Shown one piece after another: positions 1 through 5,724 of a stretch of DNA of 5,724 nt. Below the pieces are notes generated by a model. The model worked only from the letters and a program-made list of their open reading frames with translations. It made no database searches and had not been told where the DNA came from. Every line of letters starts with the position of its first letter. The stretch's first letter is position 1. The position numbers and the translations under genes were made by a program. Source of the stretch: an uncultured Candidatus Altimarinota bacterium. Its GTDB lineage: Bacteria; Patescibacteriota; Gracilibacteria; CAIRYL01. The DNA lies in contig CAMZLA010000097.1 of assembly GCA_947311665.1 (NCBI GenBank), positions 1 to 5,724 on the forward strand, written 5' to 3'.

Positions 1-1
1 A

Positions 2-922
2 CTCATCATTTCCATAACAAAAGATGAACATGAAAAAGCAAAAAAATATGCAACACAACTCTTGCAATATGATGAATATAAAAATATTGCCAATGTTTTT
101 CTCGATGTTTATAAAACATATGAAAGTTTTCGAGATGGAAGCCCTCATTTTTTAAAAACAATGCTGGCAAATGTATTTAAAACTTTAGATTTCCAAAACA
201 TTACTATTGCATATATCAAACCAACTCTTCAGGAATATCCTGATTATCGAGATGCATGGATTATTATTGGAAATGCATATCTTTCATTGAAAAAATTTGA
301 AATAGCTGAAAGAATGCTGGAAAAAGCTGTTTCACTAGACCCTACTCACCCTGTCAGCCCATACCTTTTAGGAATAACATTATATGAAATGGGAGAAAGA
401 GAAGATGCTATTGAGCAAATAAAAAATGCAATAAAAAATGGATATTCTCCTAGAGATAAAGCAGAAAGAATTATTGCCGATATTTATTTTTCTCTTCAAA
501 AATATGAAGAATCTCTTGAACATTATCAATATATTTTAAGCGATGGAAAACCAACACTTTCAGATTATACAAAAAGTGTTTATATTGCTCTTCAAGAATT
601 GAAAACTCCTAAACTGGCGAAATCGTTTGCACAACAAGCAGAAGAAAATATGCCAGAAAATCCTGCAGCTCTCAGCCTTACTGCATGGACATTGTTTGAA
701 GAAGGAAAAATTGATGAAGCAGAACAATTACTTCTCAATATTCAAAAAAAATATGGAGATATTCCTGAAATATTATTATATCAAGCAAAAATATATGAAA
801 AAAGAGAGGAGTATAAAAAATCTTTTGAAACATATGAAAAATGCTATGAACTGGAAAAAAATTCTGCTATAACTCTTGAATGTGCACAAAAACATGAAGA
901 ATTACGAAAAAAACTACAATAA
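2..922 (+). CDS. TPR-repeat protein, 5' end cut off by the window
   Basis: The reading frame is open from base 2 to the TAA at 920-922, giving 306 visible residues. A TTG at 62 could be taken as a start, but the frame continues 20 codons upstream with ordinary coding content and no stop, so the true start most likely lies outside the window. The protein is made of helical tetratricopeptide repeats. Clear ones run from about 251 to 352 (AWIIIGNAYLSLKKFEIAE, then the typical repeat end LDP), 353 to 455 (PYLLGITLYEMGEREDAIEQ), 464 to 553, 665 to 754 (LTAWTLFEEGKIDEAEQLL) and 764 to 865 (LLYQAKIYEKREEYKKSFE). No membrane segment or enzymatic motif is visible in the part present. TPR proteins act as protein-binding scaffolds; the partner cannot be told from sequence. 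The nucleotidyltransferase gene follows after 39 bases on the same strand, so co-transcription is likely. TPR assignment is firm; cellular role is unknown. Confidence 0.85.
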   Translation, partial: LIISITKDEHEKAKKYATQLLQYDEYKNIANVFLDVYKTYESFRDGSPHFLKTMLANVFKTLDFQNITIAYIKPTLQEYPDYRDAWIIIGNAYLSLKKFEIAERMLEKAVSLDPTHPVSPYLLGITLYEMGEREDAIEQIKNAIKNGYSPRDKAERIIADIYFSLQKYEESLEHYQYILSDGKPTLSDYTKSVYIALQELKTPKLAKSFAQQAEENMPENPAALSLTAWTLFEEGKIDEAEQLLLNIQKKYGDIPEILLYQAKIYEKREEYKKSFETYEKCYELEKNSAITLECAQKHEELRKKLQ

Positions 923-943
923 AATTTTATTATTTTAAAATTT
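922..943 (+). repeat. AT-only inverted repeat after the TPR gene
   Basis: AAATTTTA (922-929) and TAAAATTT (936-943) are exact inverted copies around a six-base loop, directly after the TPR stop codon. The stem contains no G or C and no clean T-run follows, so it would be a poor intrinsic terminator. In DNA this AT-rich it may be chance. It is listed because it is the only dyad in the short gap between the TPR gene and the nucleotidyltransferase gene. Confidence 0.2.
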
Positions 944-961
944 AGTTATTCCCCAAATTAT

Positions 962-1360
962 ATGAACATAAAAATTTTATCAGCAGGAACATTTGATAAA
1001 TTTCATAAAGGGCATGAAAGTTTTCTTGAACAAGCAAAAAATGGAGACAATTCTAAAAACTCTCAACTTTTTGTTATTGTGGCAAGAGAGAAAAATGTAG
1101 AAAAAATAAAAAAACGAAAGCCACGAGACTCTGAAGAAAAGAGACTTGAAAATGTAAAAAAAAACAAAAATGTAGATCATATATTTCTTGGTGATGAAAC
1201 TGATTTTTTATCTATTCCCAAAAAAATAAATCCTGATATTTTATGTGTAGGATATGATCAACATATTCCTCAAAAATTTTATGAAGAATTTCCAAATTGT
1301 AAAATAAAAAAAATGAAACCCTTTTTCCCAGAAAAATATAAAAGCTCATTGATGAAATAA
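962..1360 (+). CDS. RibL/TagD-type nucleotidyltransferase (FAD synthase-like)
   Basis: This 132-residue protein is a small single-domain member of the HIGH-type cytidylyl/adenylyltransferase family. The nucleotide-binding signature GTFDKFHKGH is at residues 9-18, with the HxGH element at 15-18. It is followed by VIVAREKNV (38-46), the EEKRLENV helix (58-65), LGDETD (76-81) and PDILCVGYDQ (91-100). The last two elements, as I recall them, match archaeal RibL FAD synthases better than glycerol-3-phosphate cytidylyltransferases (TagD). RibL transfers AMP from ATP to FMN to make FAD in the cytoplasm. The C-terminal YKSS at 126-129 probably stands in for the family's Ser/Thr-rich phosphate-binding motif, but the protein ends four residues later and is slightly short. 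The ATG at 962 sits right before the first beta strand and has no Shine-Dalgarno sequence. Family assignment is strong; FAD synthesis as opposed to another acceptor is inferred. Confidence 0.82.
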   Translation: MNIKILSAGTFDKFHKGHESFLEQAKNGDNSKNSQLFVIVAREKNVEKIKKRKPRDSEEKRLENVKKNKNVDHIFLGDETDFLSIPKKINPDILCVGYDQHIPQKFYEEFPNCKIKKMKPFFPEKYKSSLMK

Positions 1361-1417
1361 AAAAAATCCAAATTTCTCTACAGAATTTATAATATTTTTT
1401 TATGAGAGAATTAGAAA

Positions 1418-1446
1418 TTGCAAAAATATCAAATGACAGATATACT
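1418..1446 (+). promoter_or_regulatory. Candidate sigma70-type promoter for the HD hydrolase-permease operon
   Basis: TTGCAA (1418-1423) matches the -35 consensus TTGACA at four of six positions. TATACT (1441-1446) matches the -10 consensus TATAAT at five of six. They are separated by exactly 17 bases. Transcription would start near 1453 and leave an untranslated leader of about 50 bases before the ATG at 1504. It lies in the largest same-strand gap of the window, where a new transcription unit would be expected. AT-rich DNA yields such matches by chance, so this remains a candidate. Confidence 0.42.
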
Positions 1447-1503
1447 AGGATCATCAATAAAAAATTAATTATTCAGTAATATCTATATTTTTATATTATA
1501 TAT

Positions 1504-2088
1504 ATGATTTTTTGGACGAAGGATAATTCTCTTAATCAAGATATTCTATTAAAAGCATTAGATTTTGCAAAATCGATACATGCTCATCAAAAAAGAAAAA
1601 ATGGAGAACCGTATATTATTCATCCTATATCTGTAGGGAATATTTTATATGAAATAGGATGTGGAGAAAATTTAATAATAGCAGGGCTGTTACATGACAC
1701 TCTTGAAGATGCACTTGACTATGAACAGGCAAAACATTTTATAAAAACAAATTTTAATACAGAAATTTATAATCTTGTAATAGCTCTTACCAAAAAAGAG
1801 AAAAAGAGAGGTGAGAGTATACAAAAACAATACTTTACCCAAATAATAGAAGCGTCTCAAATAAACATAGGAGTACTTTTTGTAAAAATAGCAGATTTAT
1901 TACATAATCTTTCAACTATTAAATTTTTAAAACCTGAAAAAAAGAAGAAATGGATCTCTGAACTTTTAGATGGATATCTTCCTATTTTAAACAAATTTTC
2001 CAACACCATGAATAAATCCTATCAAAAGAGTTATGATAGGCTTATTGATAAAATGTCAAATGAATTATCCTCTTTTCTTCAGCTATGA
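1504..2088 (+). CDS. Single-domain RelA/SpoT-type HD hydrolase (MESH1-like small alarmone hydrolase)
   Basis: The 194-residue protein consists of one HD metal-dependent phosphohydrolase domain of the RelA/SpoT class and has no synthetase, TGS or ACT domain. Motifs in order are AHQKRKNGEPYIIHP (27-41), GLLHDTLED (61-69) and KIADLLHNLST (128-138). Aligning these by eye with bifunctional Rel enzymes places the metal ligands at H40, H64/D65 and D131, the catalytic pair at E68/D69, and the conserved N and T at N135 and T138, so all hydrolase residues look intact. The expected reaction is removal of the 3'-pyrophosphate of (p)ppGpp with Mn2+, in the cytoplasm; related enzymes can instead act on NADPH or other nucleotides. 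The ATG at 1504 follows an AT tract without a Shine-Dalgarno sequence. The TGA stop overlaps the permease start as ATGA, indicating an operon with translational coupling. Fold and class are secure; substrate is inferred. Confidence 0.85.
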   Translation: MIFWTKDNSLNQDILLKALDFAKSIHAHQKRKNGEPYIIHPISVGNILYEIGCGENLIIAGLLHDTLEDALDYEQAKHFIKTNFNTEIYNLVIALTKKEKKRGESIQKQYFTQIIEASQINIGVLFVKIADLLHNLSTIKFLKPEKKKKWISELLDGYLPILNKFSNTMNKSYQKSYDRLIDKMSNELSSFLQL

Positions 2089-3446
2089 ATTACAAAATAA
2101 TAACACTATTAATTGCATTATCTCTAAATATTTGGGGCGCTATTAAGCCTCTCCCTTTTTATAAAAAAAAATATTCTCTTGGAACACTATCTCTTATTAT
2201 ATTATTTATACTTTTTATATTTCAAATTTTAGATTTTGAATCATTTAAACATGGAATTATTGGTGGAAGCCAAATTCAACCATGGAAAATAATTATTATT
2301 TTTTTTACAGTTGCCTACTGTTCTATAAGCACTGATATTACAGGAATATTTGATGTTATTGCTCATAGAGTAATATTACTTTCTTCAGGAGATACTATAA
2401 AATTATTTACTTTTTTTTATTTATTAGCATCATTCTTAACAGTATTCACATCAAATGATGTTGTGATATTAACTCTTACACCAATAATTTTTTATTTAAA
2501 AAAATATACAAATTTAAATATTATTCCATTTCTCTTTGCAGAATTTTTTGCAGCAAATACACTCAGTATGTTATTTATGATTGGAAACCCCACAAATATA
2601 ATTTTATCAGATGCATTAAATTTATCTTTTTTAGAATATTTCAAAGTAATGTTTTTTCCAACGGTAATTGCAAGTATTCTTACTTACATACTATTATTAT
2701 TTTATTTTAAAAAAGATCTCACCTCCTCTTTTTCAAAAAAACAAACAGAATCAATGCTTCCACACAATTATATTAATATAGGAGTGAGTGCATTACTCAT
2801 GTCTTTTATGCTCTATACTCTTATTTTATCTGATTTTCTTGAAATTGAAATTTGGGAAATTACAACATTATTTTTTCTCTTATTTGTAATACAAGATTCT
2901 ATTATAAGTATATATACATATAATAAAAATAAATTGAAAAATAAATTAAGTTTACCATTAAAAGACATTCAAATAAAAAAAGTATTCAATGCAATGCCTT
3001 GGTCAATTGCTCCTTTTATATTTTTATTATTTATAATAATAGGGGAAATATCCCAATTTGATATTTTCATCTCTATAACAAACTATATTTACTCCCTTTG
3101 TACAAATATCTTTTCAAGTATTTTCTCGATGGGAATAAGTAGTTTTTTATTAGCAAATATTGTAAATAATCAACCTATGTCTATATTTTTTAGTAATATA
3201 CTAATAAATAATCCTGAGAATTTCTCTTCTCAATTTTTAAATGCCGCAGGATATGCAGTTATTATTGCAAGTAATCTATCTGCCAATTTAACTCCAATAG
3301 GAGCATTAGCAGGAATAATGTGGTTAAAAATATTAAAAAATAAGAATCTCAATATTTCTTTTTTACAATTTTTTAAAGTAGGAATTATAATTACCCCCAT
3401 TGTTTTCATCGTAAGCTTACTTATATTAGCAATTGAAATGTATTAA
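2085..3446 (+). CDS. ArsB/NhaD-type (ion transporter superfamily) membrane permease
   Basis: The 453-residue protein is almost entirely hydrophobic, with about 10-12 membrane segments, for instance near residues 32-50, 66-82, 105-121, 142-165, 187-207, 230-250, 257-277, 307-322, 345-360 and 430-450. Diagnostic ion-transporter stretches are FTSNDVVILTLTPI (121-134), GNPTNI (167-172) in the first half-repeat, and NNQPMS (361-366) plus SNLSANLTPIGALAG (396-410) in the second. Its C-terminal third follows the layout of ArsB arsenite permeases, including TPIGALAGIMWLKIL. ArsB exports arsenite; relatives such as NhaD exchange Na+ for H+. No arsR, arsA or arsC is adjacent, so the transported ion is left open. 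Length fits the family. Its start is fixed by the four-base ATGA overlap with the HD hydrolase gene, and no Shine-Dalgarno precedes it, consistent with re-initiation by terminating ribosomes. It ends one base from the converging trmD gene. Confidence 0.82.
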   Translation: MNYKIITLLIALSLNIWGAIKPLPFYKKKYSLGTLSLIILFILFIFQILDFESFKHGIIGGSQIQPWKIIIIFFTVAYCSISTDITGIFDVIAHRVILLSSGDTIKLFTFFYLLASFLTVFTSNDVVILTLTPIIFYLKKYTNLNIIPFLFAEFFAANTLSMLFMIGNPTNIILSDALNLSFLEYFKVMFFPTVIASILTYILLLFYFKKDLTSSFSKKQTESMLPHNYINIGVSALLMSFMLYTLILSDFLEIEIWEITTLFFLLFVIQDSIISIYTYNKNKLKNKLSLPLKDIQIKKVFNAMPWSIAPFIFLLFIIIGEISQFDIFISITNYIYSLCTNIFSSIFSMGISSFLLANIVNNQPMSIFFSNILINNPENFSSQFLNAAGYAVIIASNLSANLTPIGALAGIMWLKILKNKNLNISFLQFFKVGIIITPIVFIVSLLILAIEMY

Positions 3447-3447
3447 T

Positions 3448-4680
3448 TCAGTCCAATAGAATTTCATATAACAACGCATCATAATATTTTCCATTTTTTA
3501 GATAATATTTTTTACTTTCTCCCACTTTTTGAAATCCACATTTTTCATATACTTTTTGTGCAGAAATATTTTCTGTAAAAACATCTAAAACAATTTTCGA
3601 AAGTTTCAGCTGATGTTTTGCTATTTTTAGAATGGCAAAAGTGCTTTCTGTTGCCACCCCTTTGTTCCAAAATTTTTTATCTCCAATAACAAGTCCCAAT
3701 TGAGCAGAATTGTTTTCATCGTTTATTTCTAAAGAAATTCCTCCAATATGTTGTTTCGATTTTTTATCAATAATCTGCAAATACAACATTTGCAAATTAT
3801 AATGCTGCCATTCAAAAAAATTTTCTTCATCAGCAAGAGTTTGACAAGGAGAAAGTCGTAAATATTTACAAACTTCATCGTCTGTAAACCATTTCAGCCA
3901 TTGCTGCACATCGTTTTTTTCTGGTATGCGAAAAAGTAAATTTCGTGTTTTATACGGTTTTTCTGATGAAAAAAATTTTTCTCGCAGTTCTATTATTTTT
4001 TTTTCTGTTGATGAACAATTTGTAATATTTTGTCGTCTGAAATTTTCAATATTTTTTGCATGTCCAGAAATAAGAATTTCTGGAATTTTTTTTTCTCGCC
4101 AAATTTCTGGTCGTGTATATTGAGGATATTCCCCTTTCCCATATAAATTGAAAGAAAATGAATCTTCTTCATGCGATGTTTTTTGTGAGATAACATTTGG
4201 TAACAAACGAATTATTGAGTCCATAAAAAACAAAGCAGGAATTTCTCCACCCGTTACAACTGTTTCTCCAATAGAAATACATTCATCGACATGAGAATCT
4301 ATAACTCGTTGGTCTATCCCTTCATAATGTCCGCATAACAAAATCTTATTTTTTCCATTTCTTGCAAATTCATAACTTTTTTTCTGTGTCAATTTTTCTC
4401 CATTGGGAGTAAAAAAAATAACTTCAGAGTCTTCATCAGAAAAATTATTTTCTTTTTTTACTTTTTCTATAGCCAATGCAATAGGTTCCGCATTCATCAA
4501 CATTCCAGCACCTCCACCAAAAATTTTATCATCAACTGATGAATGGATATTTTGAGAAAAATCTCGAATATTCACCGTTTCATATTCTGTTATTTTTTTT
4601 TCTTTTGCCCGTTTTATAATACTAGAAGAAAGTGGAGTAGAAAAAAAATCGGGAAAAAGAGTGAGAAGAGAAAATTTCAT
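3448..4680 (-). CDS. trmD: tRNA (guanine37-N1)-methyltransferase TrmD fused to a GNAT acetyltransferase domain
   Basis: The 410-residue protein has two domains. Residues 1 to about 230 are TrmD, the knotted SAM-dependent enzyme that makes m1G37 in tRNAs and prevents +1 frameshifting. Its hallmarks are LLTLFPDFF (5-13), VDDKIFGGGAGMLM (49-62), LLCGHYEGIDQRVI (114-127), SIGETVVTGGEIPAL (136-150), R158 and D173 at the places of E. coli R154 and the catalytic D169, and YTRPEIW (188-194). The last helical part after FRR (214-216) diverges from ordinary TrmD. Residues about 245-410 form a complete GNAT domain of the RimJ/RimL type, starting at TRNLLFR (245-251), with the acetyl-CoA loop KFWNKGVATE (336-345) and NISAQKVYEKCGFQKVG (371-387). 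No ATG, GTG or TTG lies at the domain junction, which supports a true fusion. The acetylation target is unknown. The gene stands alone, away from rpsP, rimM and rplS, and stops with TGA. TrmD is certain; the fusion is as certain as the A9 count in the linker. Confidence 0.93.
   Translation of the reverse strand: MKFSLLTLFPDFFSTPLSSSIIKRAKEKKITEYETVNIRDFSQNIHSSVDDKIFGGGAGMLMNAEPIALAIEKVKKENNFSDEDSEVIFFTPNGEKLTQKKSYEFARNGKNKILLCGHYEGIDQRVIDSHVDECISIGETVVTGGEIPALFFMDSIIRLLPNVISQKTSHEEDSFSFNLYGKGEYPQYTRPEIWREKKIPEILISGHAKNIENFRRQNITNCSSTEKKIIELREKFFSSEKPYKTRNLLFRIPEKNDVQQWLKWFTDDEVCKYLRLSPCQTLADEENFFEWQHYNLQMLYLQIIDKKSKQHIGGISLEINDENNSAQLGLVIGDKKFWNKGVATESTFAILKIAKHQLKLSKIVLDVFTENISAQKVYEKCGFQKVGESKKYYLKNGKYYDALLYEILLD
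3996..4004 (-). other. A9 run in the TrmD-GNAT linker with stops in the shifted frame
   Basis: On the coding strand nine consecutive A residues encode the end of E226, K227, K228 and the first base of I229, between the TrmD and GNAT domains. Losing one A in the RNA, or a +1 ribosomal slip, places TAA TAG immediately after the run and would release TrmD alone as a protein of 228 residues. The arrangement is seen directly; any slippage is inferred. The same run is a place where a base miscount in sequencing would create or destroy the fusion. Confidence 0.35.
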
Positions 4681-4742
4681 AAAAATATTTTTGAATAAGA
4701 CAGAAAGAGAATAAAATATCTCTTCTCTTTTTACAATATATA

Positions 4743-4751
4743 TGATAGAAT
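4743..4751 (+). promoter_or_regulatory. Candidate extended -10 promoter for the PfkB kinase gene
   Basis: TGATAGAAT fits the extended -10 pattern TGnTATAAT with one mismatch. It lies 22 bases before the ATG at 4774, which gives a short leader of roughly 15 bases. No good -35 box is found 16-18 bases upstream, as tolerated by extended -10 promoters. The 93-base divergent gap (4681-4773) must also contain the trmD promoter on the other strand, for which I see only weak matches. Confidence 0.33.
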
Positions 4752-4773
4752 ATAGTGAATATTTATATAAAAA

Positions 4774-5721
4774 ATGAAAAAAAAAATTGCTGTTTTTGGA
4801 AGTCTCACAAAAGATATTTTTGTATTACCTCGGCATAATAAAAAAATTATTCAAGAAGGAAAAGAATATTTTGCGCTGCCATATGGTGGAAAAGTTATTG
4901 CAGAAAATATTGAAGAACATTTTGGAGGAGGAGCGAGCAATGTTTCTATTGGGCTTCAAAGACTTGGGCATAACTCTATTGTTTGTGGTGCTATTGGTGA
5001 TGATAGAATTGGAGAAAATATTATTTCTCATTTAAAAAATGAAGGGATTGAAACAAAATATATTCAAAAAATAGAAAATAAAAAAAGTGGATTTTCCATT
5101 ATTTTAAATGGATATGATGGAGAGCGAACTGTTATTTTTACTTCACAAGCAAATAAACGATTCATTTCTTACAATTTTAATATTCTTACAGAAAAAAAAA
5201 TTGACGCTCTCTATCTCTGTCATCTTTCATCTGAAAAGGAAAATATTATTTTTTCTGGGCTTGAAAATTTTCTTGATGAAAATCCTAAAATAATCTTTGC
5301 TTGGAACCCTGGGAAAGAGAGAATTGAAATGGGAATAGAAAAAAATAAAAAATTATTACATCGGTGCAATTTTTTATTTATGAATAGCGAAGAAGCGAAA
5401 AAATTTACCAATGAAAATATTAAAGAAAATATTGTAAAAAAAATATTAAATGCAGGAGTAGAAAATGTTATTATTACTGACGGTGGAAATGGGGCGTTTT
5501 TATATTCCAAAGAAAATACATTATTTTTTTCTCCAGAACAGCAAACAAAAAAAGATACATTGGGAGCTGGTGATTCGTTTGCTTCTGGATTTTTTGCAAG
5601 TTTTTTACATGAAAATGATTTGCAAAAATGTGGAAAGTATGCGAGTATGAATGCCGCATCTGTTGTCTCGCATATTGGAGCACAAGATGGTTTATTAACA
5701 CAGAAACGATTATATAAATAA
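4774..5721 (+). CDS. PfkB (ribokinase) family carbohydrate/nucleoside kinase
   Basis: This complete 315-residue protein has the normal length and layout of the PfkB/ribokinase family, which transfers the ATP gamma-phosphate to a sugar, sugar-phosphate or nucleoside hydroxyl in the cytoplasm. It opens with the strand KIAVFGSLTKDI (4-15). The first signature, GGGASNVSIGLQRLG, is at 51-65, followed by the GAIGDDRIG turn (72-80), N204/E207 in MNSEEA (203-208), TDGGNGAF (235-242), and the second signature DTLGAGDSFASGF (261-273) with the anion hole GAGD and catalytic base D267. The extended region LPYGGK (35-40) before the first signature resembles, from memory, PfkB proteins of Patescibacteria and some archaea. 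Substrate cannot be read from the sequence; sugar, adenosine or other nucleoside, and ribose-1-phosphate are all possible. The ATG is followed by an A10 tract encoding KKK and lacks a Shine-Dalgarno sequence. It ends with TAA three bases before the window edge and diverges from trmD. Confidence 0.9.
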   Translation: MKKKIAVFGSLTKDIFVLPRHNKKIIQEGKEYFALPYGGKVIAENIEEHFGGGASNVSIGLQRLGHNSIVCGAIGDDRIGENIISHLKNEGIETKYIQKIENKKSGFSIILNGYDGERTVIFTSQANKRFISYNFNILTEKKIDALYLCHLSSEKENIIFSGLENFLDENPKIIFAWNPGKERIEMGIEKNKKLLHRCNFLFMNSEEAKKFTNENIKENIVKKILNAGVENVIITDGGNGAFLYSKENTLFFSPEQQTKKDTLGAGDSFASGFFASFLHENDLQKCGKYASMNAASVVSHIGAQDGLLTQKRLYK

Positions 5722-5724
5722 AAT

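Noticed and set aside
62..64. TTG as the start of the TPR protein
   Set aside because: The same frame is open through to the left edge with normal codons, so the gene begins outside the window.
1212..1457. Minus-strand ORF of 81 codons overlapping the nucleotidyltransferase gene
   Set aside because: It is a shadow of an A-rich plus-strand gene: its residues are mostly F, I, L and Y from T-runs and it matches no family.
1402..1479. Short ORF of 25 codons in the gap before the HD hydrolase
   Set aside because: It has no ribosome binding site or recognisable similarity, and the best promoter candidate lies inside it. Chance is the simplest reading.
1477..1498. TAATAT/ATATTA dyad just before the HD hydrolase start
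   Set aside because: The stem is all A/T, short, and expected by chance in this composition.
2085..3446. Arsenic resistance operon
   Set aside because: Only the permease is present. No arsR, arsC, arsA or arsM is near, and the partner gene is an HD hydrolase, so arsenite export is not claimed.
3993..4196. Second minus-strand ORF inside trmD, another frame
   Set aside because: The trmD frame carries all the conserved motifs here. This frame matters only because its stops follow the A9 run.
4705..4724. Hairpin AAGAGA/TCTCTT followed by a T-rich stretch in the divergent gap
   Set aside because: No plus-strand gene ends upstream of it and the stem is only six pairs. A terminator there makes little sense, and an operator role has no support.
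1..5724. CRISPR arrays, tRNA or rRNA genes, transposon ends, phage genes
   Set aside because: No regularly spaced repeats, no cloverleaf-like GC-rich segments and no transposase or integrase motifs were seen on either strand.

Overview
The window is a very AT-rich bacterial-type stretch, densely packed, with six protein-coding genes, five of them complete. No rRNA, tRNA, CRISPR array, insertion sequence or phage gene is visible, and no stretch over 300 bases lacks a gene. The mix suggests a small-genome lineage, possibly Patescibacteria (Candidate Phyla Radiation). Pointers are the RibL-like nucleotidyltransferase, a PfkB kinase whose N-terminal region resembles (from memory) versions common in that group, trmD outside its usual rpsP-rimM-trmD-rplS cluster, and starts without Shine-Dalgarno sequences. 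This placement is an inference and could be wrong. TGA acts as a stop: it ends two genes, tryptophan is TGG and conserved glycines are GGN, so neither recoding (UGA as Gly or Trp) is supported.

Layout, left to right. (1) The 3' part of a TPR-repeat protein gene, running off the left edge. (2) After 39 bases, a 132-residue RibL/TagD-type nucleotidyltransferase. (3) A 143-base gap holding a good promoter candidate. (4) A single-domain RelA/SpoT-type HD hydrolase (predicted (p)ppGpp hydrolase, MESH1-like), overlapping by ATGA with (5) an ArsB/NhaD-type membrane permease; these two form a clear two-gene operon. (6) On the minus strand, ending one base from the permease, trmD fused in frame to a C-terminal GNAT acetyltransferase domain. 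(7) Divergent from it across a 93-base gap, a complete PfkB-family sugar/nucleoside kinase that ends three bases before the window edge.

The genes do not form one obvious pathway. Themes are tRNA modification (TrmD), stringent-response turnover (HD hydrolase) and small-molecule phosphoryl or nucleotidyl transfer (RibL-like, PfkB). The most notable items are the TrmD-GNAT fusion, an A9 run in its inter-domain linker followed at once by TAATAG in the shifted frame, and the translational overlap of an alarmone hydrolase with an ion permease. I see no convincing new defence or mobile system.
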